A stretch of DNA of 58,035 nucleotides, taken from the NCBI GenBank assembly GCA_017446845.1, contig JAFSOQ010000043.1, positions 1 to 58,035 on the forward strand, in the 5' to 3' direction. Under the pieces are notes generated by a model. The model had not been told where the DNA came from. It did no database searches and was given only the letters and a program-made list of their open reading frames with translations. Shown here one piece after another: positions 42,189 to 50,464 of this stretch. The translations under genes were made by a program, and so were the position numbers. Position 1 is the stretch's first letter. Each line of letters opens with the position of its first letter. The stretch comes from Selenomonadaceae bacterium (GTDB lineage Bacteria > Bacillota > Negativicutes > Selenomonadales > Selenomonadaceae).

Positions 42189-43151
42189 TCAGACAAGCAC
42201 GCTCGCCAAACGAACCAATTCGGGGTCGAGCGGCTTTTTATTGTTGACCGAATCAAACAAGTTAATAGAAACGACTTTGCCTTCGTCGAAACCGAATACG
42301 ACATTGGACACGCCCGAAATAATTGCAAGTGCTGCACGTTCGCCGAGCTGACTGGCTTTCATGCGGTCTTCGACTGTCGGGGAGCCGCCGCGCTGAATGT
42401 GCCCGAGAATCGAAACGCGGGTATCAATGCCGGTTTTTTCTTGAACGACATTTTTCAAGCCGACGCCGCTGCAAGCACCCTCCGCCACGACAATTATGCT
42501 GTAGCGACGACCGCTCTTGTACGACTCGACAATCTCTTCGCACATCTCGTCAATGTTGTATTTGACTTCGGGAACGATGATATATTCCGCGCCGGAGGCA
42601 ATGCCCGAAACCATGGCGAGCCAGCCGGACGTGTGCCCCATGACCTCGACGACCATAATGCGACGGTGCGCCGAAGCAGTATCGCGCAATTTGTTTATCG
42701 CCTCGACAGCGGTGTTAGCGGCGGTGTCGCAGCCGATTGTATAATCAGTGCCCCAGACGTCGTTATCAATCGTGCCCGGCAAGCCGACAATCGGTATGCC
42801 GCCCATCTTCGACAACAACGAGCCGCCCGTCAAAGAACCGTCGCCGCCGATTATTACCAGACCTTCAATCCCGTGCTTTTGAAGATTTTCCAGACCTTTG
42901 CGACGTCCTTCTTCCGTCTTGAATTCCTTGCAACGTGCCGTGCCGAGAAATGTGCCGCCGCGTTGAATCAAATCGCTGACGCTACGTCTTTGCAATTCGA
43001 CTATTTCATCGTTAAGCATGCCCCTGAACCCATTCGAAATTCCATAGACTTTTACGCCTTCATAAAGAGCAGTCCTTACAACCGCACGCGCCGCCGCATT
43101 CATACCGGGACTGTCGCCGCCGCTCGTCATTACCGCTATTGATTTCAGCAT
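42189..43151 (-). CDS. pfkA: PfkA, ATP-dependent 6-phosphofructokinase
   Basis: A 320-residue glycolytic enzyme. Motifs are IAVMTSGGDSPGMNAAARAVVR at the N-terminus, GGDGSLTGG for ATP, GLPGTIDNDVWGTDYTIG with the catalytic aspartates (TIDND), and EVMGRxSGxLA-like VEVMGHTSGWLA, then ILGHIQRGGSPTVEDR for the sugar phosphate. Length is that of the bacterial allosteric type. The start at 43151 follows GGAGGGGATT. The product is cytoplasmic and joined in the operon by the small AtpZ-like gene. Confidence 0.96.
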   Translation of the reverse strand: MLKSIAVMTSGGDSPGMNAAARAVVRTALYEGVKVYGISNGFRGMLNDEIVELQRRSVSDLIQRGGTFLGTARCKEFKTEEGRRKGLENLQKHGIEGLVIIGGDGSLTGGSLLSKMGGIPIVGLPGTIDNDVWGTDYTIGCDTAANTAVEAINKLRDTASAHRRIMVVEVMGHTSGWLAMVSGIASGAEYIIVPEVKYNIDEMCEEIVESYKSGRRYSIIVVAEGACSGVGLKNVVQEKTGIDTRVSILGHIQRGGSPTVEDRMKASQLGERAALAIISGVSNVVFGFDEGKVVSINLFDSVNNKKPLDPELVRLASVLV

Positions 43152-43248
43152 AATCGAATCCCCTCCCACTCATTTTTATAACATAAGATACTGCACAGCT
43201 ATTTTAGAAAATTTTGGCAGAAATGTAAAGTAAAAGTTTAACTGCGCC

Positions 43249-43277
43249 TTGAAAATTTAAAAGCCTTGCGATAGAAT
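43249..43277 (+). promoter_or_regulatory. Promoter of the HNH gene
   Basis: TTGAAA, 17-base spacer, TAGAAT. The leader that follows can form a CAGGGCT/AGCCCTG stem (about 43302-43345) before the GGAGG site. Confidence 0.75.
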
Positions 43278-43369
43278 GTTTGTATCGTACACACATCAAC
43301 CGCAGGGCTTTCCAAAAATGTCTTTGTCATTCTAACAGCCCTGTAAACAAATTGCAAGGAGGAATTTTT

Positions 43370-44137
43370 ATGATTACGGAGACAACTCGTCGCCGCCAAA
43401 AAGAAGCTAAAAAAGCTTATGCCGCGCTCATGGCGTTCTACCCGTTGACGCTCGACGACCTCGACGGAGAAAAGTGGGCTTGGATTCCCGACTACGAGGG
43501 ACATTATCAAGAATCAACTTACGGACGCACAAAATCTTTCAAGAAGGGCAAAGTGAGAATTATGAAACCTTTTCTCCAGGGTGATTATCTTTACGTTGAC
43601 CTTTGCAAAGACGGCGTACAAAAAACTTTTCAAATCAATCGTATCGTTGCCGAAAATTTTATTTCTAACCCGGAAAACAAACCCGAAGTGAATCACATAG
43701 ACGGGAACAAGCTCAATAATTTCGTCGGTAATCTCGAATGGGTTACACATTCCGAAAATATTCAACATGCGTTCGCTACGGGTTTGGAAGAGGCAAAACG
43801 CGGCGAACATAATTGGCAAGCAAGCATGACAAACGAAACCGCTAAATATATTCGTGATAATCCCGAAGGCTTGACGGGCGTGGAGCTTGCAAAAAAATTC
43901 GGCGTCTCTCCTAAGATAATCAGCAACATTCAACAAGGCAAAACTTATCAAGAGGCGGGCGGCAAAATTCGCGAGAAAATCAGCCTGCGTACTCCCGACC
44001 ACATTCGCGAGGAAATTCGTCGGCTCTACAAAAAAGGCGTTCAAGGGTGCGGCATGAGAACTCTCGCAAAAAAATTCGGACTCACAACATCAACGGTCTT
44101 AAGCATTATTCGTGAGGAAATTCATCACCTCGTATAA
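43370..44137 (+). CDS. HNH endonuclease with NUMOD4-like and helix-turn-helix regions
   Basis: A 255-residue protein. An N-terminal NUMOD4-like part (WAWIPDYEGHYQESTYGRTKS, about 43-65) is followed by an HNH_3-type nuclease core, VNHIDGNKLNNFVGNLEWVT with histidine and asparagines near 122-141. The C-terminal half holds two helix-turn-helix segments (LTGVELAKKFGVSPKIISNI and GMRTLAKKFGLTTSTVLSII). This is the build of free-standing homing endonucleases common in phages and mobile introns. It sits next to an IS110 remnant, which fits a mobile region. A strong promoter and AAGGAGGA site suggest it is expressed. Confidence 0.88.
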   Translation: MITETTRRRQKEAKKAYAALMAFYPLTLDDLDGEKWAWIPDYEGHYQESTYGRTKSFKKGKVRIMKPFLQGDYLYVDLCKDGVQKTFQINRIVAENFISNPENKPEVNHIDGNKLNNFVGNLEWVTHSENIQHAFATGLEEAKRGEHNWQASMTNETAKYIRDNPEGLTGVELAKKFGVSPKIISNIQQGKTYQEAGGKIREKISLRTPDHIREEIRRLYKKGVQGCGMRTLAKKFGLTTSTVLSIIREEIHHLV

Positions 44138-44299
44138 TAGAAATATTGATATTAACGTCCAATGGACGTGATATAATTTTTAAAGATACTGTGGATTTAT
44201 TTTTCTCACCTGTCGCTTGACGATTTTAGCGAGATTCCGACCACGACTCTTTGCTTAAATGCTGATTAGTTAGATACCGCACGACGGTTTATGTGGCAC

Positions 44300-45113
44300 G
44301 AGGTTGCGTCAGCACTGCATCTTGACCTTATGCCTTACACTAACACTGCTTTCCAAAATGAAGAACTTAAATCTCTTACTCTTTATCATTTTGAAAAAGT
44401 GCGTCAACGTGCCAAACTCAAACAGTCGGTCTCCAGGTTATGAACCATTTTATTTCCAGAACTTGAAAGCGTCGTTTCAACTTTGCATTTGAATTGTACT
44501 TACAAAATGCTCTTGAAGTATCCTGGCGCAAAAGATATTGCAAAGTCACGATTTGATTCTTTTGCCAATCTTATTGAGTCTTCATATAATGGACGAGTTG
44601 ACAGAGCCAAAGAAATTCGTAATCTTGCTCGAAAGTCCGTTGGCGTTTATATTTCTGCCAAAGCTATGGAACTTCGCCGGACCATAAAGCTGATTCAAAT
44701 TTTGGACTCTGACATCGTGGAGATTGAAGAGCAGATTAAAACTATTATTCAAGACTCGCCAATTATCACCATACCGGGCATAACTTTCAGAATGGCGGCA
44801 ATGATTCAAGCGGAAATTGGTGATTTCAACAGGGGGTCCTCGCCGGATAAAATTTTAGCCTTTTCCGGCTTATCACCGACGACTTATCAATCCGGCAAGT
44901 ACACTTCGCAAAATGCCACTATGGAAAAGCGTGGCTCAAGGTATTTACGATATGCACTCTTCATTTCGGCTCAATATGTCAGCATGTGGTGTCCTGCTTT
45001 CAAAGATTATTACCGAAAGAAACGTAGCGAAGGTAACATTATTTTGTCGCTCTTTCTCACGTTGCCAAAGAACCGGCGAATCCTTTCAAATTTTTTCTTG
45101 ACTCTTAATAGTT
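44300..45113 (+). pseudogene. IS110-family transposase remnant
   Basis: The segment LDLMPYTNTAFQNEELKSLT, followed by KVRQRAKLKQSVSRL, an in-frame stop, then TILFPELESVV and a C-terminal domain with TIPGITFRMAAMIQAEIGDF and FSGLSPTTYQSGKY matches the second half of IS110-type transposases. The N-terminal DEDD catalytic half is missing. Besides the internal TGA near 44445, the frame shifts near 45040; in the second frame the sequence reads VALSHVAKEPANPFKFFLDS to a stop. The element is inactive. The stretch from 44138 to 44300 shows no gene. Confidence 0.8.
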
Positions 45114-45188
45114 AGTCTTCCTCTTCAAGCATTTACCGTCTGCAGAGGTACGGCATTGGCGAAATTATATCATAAGGATTTCAGCTGC

Positions 45189-46964
45189 TCAAGATTGTTG
45201 AGCAGCGAAGAATTCTTTCAGCGATTGGGCAGCGGCGCGAGTCATACTCGGCACGTCAGAGAGTTCCTCGACAGAAGCCGATTTTATTTTGGCGAGCGTT
45301 CCGAAAGCTTTAAAAAGTTCCGTCCGCCGTTTTGCTCCGATACCAGCCACGTTATCGAGTTCGGATTTTAAATTGCGTTTGCGTCTTAATTTTCTGTGAT
45401 AAGTTATGGCGAATCGATGAGCCTCGTCGCGAATTCTTTGCATGAGTTTAAGGGCTTGAGAGTCTTTGGGCAATTCAATCGGAACGGAGGAACCTTCGAC
45501 GAAAATTAATTCAAATTGCTTGGCGAGTCCGACGACGGGCACTTGATGACCTGCGCCGCGAATAATTTCCAGCGCGGAATTTAATTGCCCGATACCGCCG
45601 TCGATAACGATTAAGTCGGGCAAGTTGTCGGTTGAAGTGTAACGACGGCTCGTGACTTCCTGCATTGATAAAAAATCGTCGGGCTTGCCTTCCGTCGAAC
45701 GGATTTTAAATCGGCGATAACTTTTTTTATCGGGTGCGCCGTCCTCGAACACGACCATTGACGCCACGGTTTCCGCGCCTTGTATATGGGAAATGTCAAA
45801 GCATTCCATACGCCTCGGAAGTCGCGGCAAGTTCAAGAAATTTTTCAATTCTTCGACCGCGCCGACCGTTTGAGCGTTTTTGAGTTGTCGCCGCGCAGAT
45901 TCTTCCGTCAAAAATTTTTCTGCGTTTTGATTAGCCATCTCGACCAGCGAACGTTTGACGCCGCGTTTCGGTTCGATTAACTTTACGTCGAGCCATTCGC
46001 CCAAAATTTTTAAATCGTCGTCGGGAAGTGTGACGGGCAATAAAATTTCTGCGGCGGAAATTTGCGCCCGCGAATAATATTGCTTGATGAATTCCGTGAC
46101 GGCTTGAGCGTCGGTTTCGTCGGTCGCTCCGTTCAGCAAAAAATTTTCACGTCCCGTAACTTTTCCTTCGCGAATAAAAAAAATTTGCGCACAAGTCTCG
46201 CCGTCAAGCCGCGCAAGTCCGATAGCATCTGCGTCGCCGACTTCGGTGACGATTTTTTGTTTTTCGGTGACTTTTTTTATTGCCGACAAAATATCTCTGA
46301 GCCGCGCCGCCTGCTCGAAATTTAAGTTTTCTGCGGCGTCAATCATCTGCGCGGAAAGTTCGCGTTCGATTTGCGCGGTGCGTCCCTCCAAAAATTTTTC
46401 TGCCGACTTGACAAATTGCATATAATCTTCGCAGGAAATTTTATTTGCACAGGGCGCGAGGCATCTTTTGATATGAAATTCCAAACACGGACGCTTTGCA
46501 AAAGTTTTGCACGTCCTCAGCGGAAAAATTTTTCTCAACAGCGCAAGAGTTTCCTTGACGGCAAGTCCGCTCGTGTAAGGTCCGAAGTAGCGCGAACCGT
46601 CATGAATCACGCGCCGCGTCAAAATAATTCGCGGAAAATCTTCGGCAGTCAATTTCAGATAAGGATAACTCTTGTCGTCCTTGAGGCTGATGTTGTAGCG
46701 CGGACGATGTTTTTTAATCAAGTTGCATTCCAAAATCAATGCCTCGACTTCGGTGGCAGTTATAATCGTCTCGAAGTCCGCGATTTTTGCAACCATAGCT
46801 TTGACCTTCGCGCCGTGATTTTTTCCTGATTGAAAATATTGTCGGACACGATTTTTAAGCACGCGCGCTTTGCCGACGTAAATAATTTTTCCGCGAGCGT
46901 CCTTCATGAGGTAAACGCCGGGCGCGTCGGGCAGAGTTTTAAGTTTTTCTTGAAGAATGTCCAT
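45189..46964 (-). CDS. uvrC: UvrC, excinuclease ABC subunit C
   Basis: A 591-residue nucleotide-excision repair nuclease that makes both cuts around bulky lesions with UvrA and UvrB. The N-terminal GIY-YIG domain has APGVYLMKDARGKIIYVGKA; the UvrB-binding UVR region lies near residues 200-235; the C-terminal nuclease half has ECFDISHIQGAETVASMVVF and IVIDGGIGQLNSAL; two helix-hairpin-helix motifs close the protein (NVAGIGAKRRTELFKAFG). The start at 46964 follows GGAAGGAATT. It is divergent from the candidate type I toxin gene. Confidence 0.96.
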   Translation of the reverse strand: MDILQEKLKTLPDAPGVYLMKDARGKIIYVGKARVLKNRVRQYFQSGKNHGAKVKAMVAKIADFETIITATEVEALILECNLIKKHRPRYNISLKDDKSYPYLKLTAEDFPRIILTRRVIHDGSRYFGPYTSGLAVKETLALLRKIFPLRTCKTFAKRPCLEFHIKRCLAPCANKISCEDYMQFVKSAEKFLEGRTAQIERELSAQMIDAAENLNFEQAARLRDILSAIKKVTEKQKIVTEVGDADAIGLARLDGETCAQIFFIREGKVTGRENFLLNGATDETDAQAVTEFIKQYYSRAQISAAEILLPVTLPDDDLKILGEWLDVKLIEPKRGVKRSLVEMANQNAEKFLTEESARRQLKNAQTVGAVEELKNFLNLPRLPRRMECFDISHIQGAETVASMVVFEDGAPDKKSYRRFKIRSTEGKPDDFLSMQEVTSRRYTSTDNLPDLIVIDGGIGQLNSALEIIRGAGHQVPVVGLAKQFELIFVEGSSVPIELPKDSQALKLMQRIRDEAHRFAITYHRKLRRKRNLKSELDNVAGIGAKRRTELFKAFGTLAKIKSASVEELSDVPSMTRAAAQSLKEFFAAQQS

Positions 46965-46988
46965 AGCAATTCCTTCCAAAATTCTCTC

Positions 46989-47017
46989 TTGAAAAAGTTA
47001 TGAAACAATGATATATT
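46989..47017 (+). promoter_or_regulatory. Promoter of the candidate type I toxin
   Basis: TTGAAA, 17-base spacer, TATATT. The transcript should start near 47024, giving a leader of about 47 bases. Confidence 0.8.
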
Positions 47018-47044
47018 TAAAATGGCAGTTCGGTGAGTCGGCTT

Positions 47045-47064
47045 CCTCTCGCAAGAGAGGGGGT
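47045..47064 (+). promoter_or_regulatory. Hairpin over the toxin ribosome-binding site
   Basis: CCTCTC, a GCAA tetraloop and GAGAGG form a perfect 6-bp stem. The AGGGGGTG ribosome-binding site begins in the right arm, so folding would hide part of it. Bases 47052-47064 are identical to 47507-47519 in the third small RNA copy. Confidence 0.7.
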
Positions 47065-47070
47065 GATGTC

Positions 47071-47148
47071 ATGGATAAATTTAATTGGCTGATGCTTGCA
47101 CTCAGCTTGATTCAGACCGTCTTGGCATTGCTCACGTTCCTGAAGTAA
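47071..47148 (+). CDS. Small hydrophobic peptide, candidate type I toxin
   Basis: A 25-residue peptide, MDKFNWLMLALSLIQ followed by TVLALLTFLK. One membrane-spanning stretch covers residues 6-24 with a charged residue at each end, the form of small type I toxins such as the TxpA/Fst-like holin peptides. A strong GGGGG site lies seven bases before the ATG. It has its own promoter and a hairpin in the leader. Three small RNA genes follow directly on the other strand and point toward it. Toxicity is inferred from size, hydrophobicity and layout. Confidence 0.65.
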   Translation: MDKFNWLMLALSLIQTVLALLTFLK

Positions 47149-47158
47149 TTTAGGAACG

Positions 47159-47266
47159 AAAAAAGCCGCATCTGCGGACGCGACCTTCTTCAAACAATCT
47201 ACCTAATTAACGAGAGGGTGTCGGCGTTCCCCAAACACCGACTGCCTTTAAAATTGCTTTTTAAAC
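47159..47266 (-). ncRNA. Small RNA copy A, candidate antitoxin
   Basis: On the minus strand a TTGAAA / 17 / TATTAT promoter (47296-47301, 47273-47278) leads to an RNA of about 108 bases ending in a CCGC-AGAT-GCGG hairpin and six T residues. It contains a GTCGG/CCGAC stem followed by ACCCTCTCG, which can pair partly with the toxin leader. The RNA ends 11 bases past the toxin stop codon. Confidence 0.7.
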
Positions 47267-47310
47267 GCGGAGATAATATCATACGCCGAAAAAAATTTCA
47301 AGCCTAGACG

Positions 47311-47415
47311 AAAAAAGCCGCATCTGCGGACGCGACCTTCTTCACTGTATCTTTTACTAACGAGAGGGTGTCGGCGCCGTCAAACACCGACTGCCTTTAA
47401 AATTGCTTTTTAAAC
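47311..47415 (-). ncRNA. Small RNA copy B, candidate antitoxin
   Basis: Promoter TTGAAA / 17 / TATTAT (47445-47450, 47422-47427), same hairpins and terminator as copy A; the loop and the stretch after ACCCTCTCG differ. Confidence 0.7.
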
Positions 47416-47458
47416 GCGGAAATAATATCATACGCCGAAAAAAATTTCAAGCCCGACG

Positions 47459-47564
47459 AAAAAAGCCGCATTTGCGGACGCGACCTTCTTCAAAACTTTG
47501 CTTAATCAAGAGAGGGGGTCGGCGTTACCACACACCGACTGCCTTTAAAATTACCTTCTTCAAC
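47459..47564 (-). ncRNA. Small RNA copy C, with perfect complement to the toxin start region
   Basis: Promoter TTGACA / 17 / TAAATT (47594-47599, 47571-47576), different from copies A and B. The RNA carries ACCCCCTCTCTTG, complementary without mismatch to 13 bases over the toxin ribosome-binding site (47052-47064). Terminator hairpin as in the other copies. Confidence 0.75.
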
Positions 47565-47621
47565 GCAAAAAATTTAACATGAATTTTTTTGCTTGTCAAG
47601 CAAAGCTTTGGAGGTTTGATG

Positions 47622-48128
47622 ATGATTAAAATTTATACGGACGGTTCGTGCTTGGGAAATCCCGGCGCGGGCGGTTGGGCGGCGGTTATCGTCGACGAGA
47701 AAAATCACCGCGAAGAAATTTTCGGCGGCGAGGAGCATACGACAAATAATCGCATGGAACTCACGGCGGCAATTCGTGCTTTGGAAAAAATTTCTGCGAC
47801 TTCAAGCGTCGAACTTTTCACGGACAGCAGTTATCTTAAAAATGCTTTTACGAACGGTTGGCTTGTCAGGTGGAAGTCGAACGGCTGGAAGACCGCGACC
47901 AAAAGTCCCGTGCTCAATAAAGACTTGTGGCAGAATTTGGACGAATTAATTTCTACGCGCGATGTAAAATTTAATTGGGTCAAAGGTCACGCGGGAAATT
48001 TTTTCAACGAACGCTGCGACGAACTCGCCCGAACGACTGCCGAAAAATTTCAGCGCGGCATATTAAAAAATCCTCCGCCGCAAGAAAAAATTCTTCCGCA
48101 AGGTCAATTAAGTCTGTTCGATTTTTGA
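47622..48128 (+). CDS. rnhA: RnhA, ribonuclease HI
   Basis: A 168-residue RNase H that removes RNA from RNA-DNA hybrids. The four catalytic acids are seen: aspartate in YTDGSCLGNPG, glutamate in NNRMELTAAI, aspartate in LFTDSSYL and aspartate in NERCDELAR; KGHAGNFFNE carries the usual histidine. A 22-residue tail ends in GQLSLFDF, a QLSLF-type sequence like the beta-clamp binding motif. ATG codons stand at 47619 and 47622; the second has the better spacing to GGAGG. The gene overlaps the convergent symporter gene by 25 bases. Confidence 0.94.
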   Translation: MIKIYTDGSCLGNPGAGGWAAVIVDEKNHREEIFGGEEHTTNNRMELTAAIRALEKISATSSVELFTDSSYLKNAFTNGWLVRWKSNGWKTATKSPVLNKDLWQNLDELISTRDVKFNWVKGHAGNFFNERCDELARTTAEKFQRGILKNPPPQEKILPQGQLSLFDF

Positions 48129-49030
48129 GAAAGGTAATTTGCCGCAATCGAACCGGAAATATTATGCCAGACGCTGAAGAGTGCAGCGGGGATTGCAGCC
48201 GCCGCACTGAAATGAGTAATCGCCAAAGAAACTGCCAGCCCCGAATTTTGCATACCGACTTCGATTGATACTGCCTTAGTCTTGGCGACGTTCATTTTGA
48301 AAATTTTCGCCGCGCAGTAGCCGAGTCCGTAACCCAAAAGATTATGCAGGACGACGACCGACATTATTATCAGACCCGTTTGCAAAATCTTATCGGCATT
48401 GACGCTGACGACGCCGCCGACAATCAGCAGAATTGCCACGATTGAAATCACAGGTAAAATTTTCACGACACGCTTAACGAAATCGGCAAAAAGATTATTG
48501 ATGATTATTCCGAGCAAAATCGGCAGAATGACTACTTGCACAATCGATAACATCATATCGAAAAAGGAAACGTCAACCCACGCGCCCGCTAAAATCCACG
48601 TCAACAGCGGCGTGACAATCGGAGCCAAAATCGTCGACGCCATTGAAATTGAGACGCTTAAAGCCAAGTCGCCTTTCGCGAGATAAGTTATGACGTTAGA
48701 CGCCGTGCCGCCCGGACATGTTCCGACTAAAATTACGCCCGCCGCCAATTCCGCAGGCAGTTGAAAAATTGTCGCCAAACCGTAAGCCAAAAGCGGCATG
48801 ATTGTAAATTGCGCGAGCAAACCGATTAAAACATCGCGCGGACGACGAAAAATTTCTTTGAAGTCTTCGACGCGCAATGTCATGCCCATGCCGAACATTA
48901 TCACGCCCAAAAGTATAGGGATTCGCGGAGGTACCCAACTGAGCGACGACGGAATCACGAGCGCGATTATTGCGACTGCCACCACGAGCAACCCCATATT
49001 TTTTGTCACGAACGAAGAAAATTTTTTCAC
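48104..49030 (-). CDS. Bile acid:sodium symporter-family transporter (BASS)
   Basis: A 308-residue membrane protein with about nine to ten helices. Motifs match the BASS family: MFGMGMTLRVEDFKEIFRRP near the start, GTCPGGTASNVITYLAKGDLALSVS in the transport core, and EVGMQNSGLAVSLA later. These carriers move bile acids, pantoate, pyruvate or similar organic acids with sodium. The start is a GTG directly after the stop of the AEC gene, with GGGGG before it, so the two carriers are translationally coupled. Confidence 0.9.
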   Translation of the reverse strand: MKKFSSFVTKNMGLLVVAVAIIALVIPSSLSWVPPRIPILLGVIMFGMGMTLRVEDFKEIFRRPRDVLIGLLAQFTIMPLLAYGLATIFQLPAELAAGVILVGTCPGGTASNVITYLAKGDLALSVSISMASTILAPIVTPLLTWILAGAWVDVSFFDMMLSIVQVVILPILLGIIINNLFADFVKRVVKILPVISIVAILLIVGGVVSVNADKILQTGLIIMSVVVLHNLLGYGLGYCAAKIFKMNVAKTKAVSIEVGMQNSGLAVSLAITHFSAAAAIPAALFSVWHNISGSIAANYLSQKSNRLN

Positions 49031-49984
49031 TCAAAAAACCCCCAGCGTTTTAAAAAGTAAAATCCAGCAGAAAATTGTTAAGCAAGATAAAGCCGAAGTA
49101 AACACGACGCAATTTGCCGCGAGTTCCGAATCGCCGCCCATTTGTTGAGCCATCGCAAACGATACGACCGCGCACGGTGCCGCGAATATCGCAATGAGCG
49201 TGACGAATTCAATCCCTCTGAAGTCGAAGATAAATGCCGCCGTCGATAACATTATCGCGGGGACTAAAATTAATCGTCCGAAAATTGCTCCGAGTAATTG
49301 CTTGCGGTGTTCGTGCGTTGAACCGAATCTGAACGACGCGCCCAAAATTATCAGTGCAACGGGAGTCGTCGCCGCCGAAATTTGTCCGATTGGTTTTAAG
49401 ACGGGTTTTGGAACTTCGACGCCCAAAATTAAAAGTGTCGCGCCCGCTATGCCGCCGAGTATCATCGGATTTTTAAAAATGTCCTTGAGTATCGGCAAGA
49501 GCAGAAATTTCCCGTTGCGAAAAGTTTCCAGCGCGAACACCGCCAAAATATTATAAATCGGAACGATAACCGCAATCATCATCGTTGATACCGCGATATT
49601 TTCATCGCCAAAAATATTTGCGACAATCGGCACGCCCATTAAAACAAAGTTGCTCCGAAAAATCGCCTGGACTATGACGCCGCGCCGCTTGTTATCCGGC
49701 TCGATTCGTGGGATAATTATCATGAGCAGCGTAAAAATTATCAGCACGCCGCACGCCCCGAATAACATCAGCTTCGGACGAAAACTCGTTGCAAGTTCGG
49801 TCGTGTAGATTGAGTAAAACATCATGCAACAAAAAAACACGCGGAAAACCATTCGATTCATGTGGTTAAGTTCTTCGTCGGTCAACCACTTGCGAAATTT
49901 CACGAACGCGCCGATTGCCATTAAACAAAACATCGGAACAACTGCGCTCACTGCCACGATAAAATTGCTGAACAAAATTTTCAT
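49031..49984 (-). CDS. AEC-family permease
   Basis: A 317-residue membrane protein of the auxin efflux carrier family, with about ten helices in two halves. Typical features are the N-terminal MFCLMAIGAFVKFRKWLTDEE, NFVLMGVPIVANIFGDEN in the middle and a C-terminal half with FAAPCAVVSFAMAQQMGGDSELAA. Bacterial members carry malate, malonate or other carboxylates. It shares the inverted-repeat fold with the BASS carrier encoded after it. GGGAGAT stands before the ATG. Divergent from ndk, with 60 bases between the starts. Confidence 0.9.
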   Translation of the reverse strand: MKILFSNFIVAVSAVVPMFCLMAIGAFVKFRKWLTDEELNHMNRMVFRVFFCCMMFYSIYTTELATSFRPKLMLFGACGVLIIFTLLMIIIPRIEPDNKRRGVIVQAIFRSNFVLMGVPIVANIFGDENIAVSTMMIAVIVPIYNILAVFALETFRNGKFLLLPILKDIFKNPMILGGIAGATLLILGVEVPKPVLKPIGQISAATTPVALIILGASFRFGSTHEHRKQLLGAIFGRLILVPAIMLSTAAFIFDFRGIEFVTLIAIFAAPCAVVSFAMAQQMGGDSELAANCVVFTSALSCLTIFCWILLFKTLGVF

Positions 49985-50044
49985 CTCCCTGCCGCAATTT
50001 TATCACGTCGCAAGCCGAGCGCAACTTAAAGGAGGAATTTTTTT

Positions 50045-50461
50045 ATGCAGAAGACTTTGGTACTAATCAAGCCCGACGCTTTCGGCAAAAATCACGCGGG
50101 CGATATTCTCAAAATTTACGAGACCGCAGGCTTTAAAATTATCGCGGCAAAAGTCATGAAGATGACGCCCGAACTCGCCGCAAAACATTATGTCGAACAC
50201 ATCAGACGCCCGTATTATCCCGCGTTGGTCGAATTCATGACCTCTGCTCCGATTATGGCATTGGTTTTGAGTGGCGACGACGTGATTAAAAAAGTTCGCG
50301 AGCTTAACGGCGCAACCAATCCCGCCGAAGCCGCTGAAGGTACCGTCCGCAAACTTTACGCCGCAGACAAAACGAAAAACGCCGTGCACGCCTCTGACAG
50401 CGAGGCAAGCGCGGCGCGTGAAATTCCGATTTTCTTCAGCGCGTGTGAAATTTTTGATTGA
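50045..50461 (+). CDS. ndk: Ndk, nucleoside diphosphate kinase
   Basis: A 138-residue enzyme that balances nucleoside triphosphates. The phosphate-carrying histidine is in NAVHASDSEASA (about residue 115), and the N-terminal TLVLIKPDAF and RPYYPALVEFMTSAP motifs are typical. Length is the bacterial standard. AAAGGAGG stands before the ATG. It converges with the methyltransferase gene, which ends three bases later. Confidence 0.96.
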   Translation: MQKTLVLIKPDAFGKNHAGDILKIYETAGFKIIAAKVMKMTPELAAKHYVEHIRRPYYPALVEFMTSAPIMALVLSGDDVIKKVRELNGATNPAEAAEGTVRKLYAADKTKNAVHASDSEASAAREIPIFFSACEIFD

Positions 50462-50464
50462 AAA

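Larger units (their letters stand above)
47156..47595. repeat. Three tandem direct repeats of about 150 bases
   Basis: Units start at 47156, 47308 and 47456 (steps 152 and 148). All share the AAAAAAGCCGCA...GCGGACGCGACCTTCTT block, the GAGAGGG...TCGGCG block, the CACCGACTGCCTTTAAAATT block and an AT-rich end. The third unit differs most at its right end, where a different promoter is found. Each unit is a small RNA gene on the minus strand. Confidence 0.95.

Noticed and set aside
44138..44300. IS110 left end with a bridge RNA
   Set aside because: The N-terminal half of the transposase is missing and no conserved left-end structure could be seen, so a functional bridge RNA cannot be claimed.
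47156..47595. Three tandem repeats taken as a CRISPR array
   Set aside because: Units are about 150 bases long and nearly identical over most of their length, with a promoter and terminator inside each. There are no short repeats with unique spacers and no cas genes.
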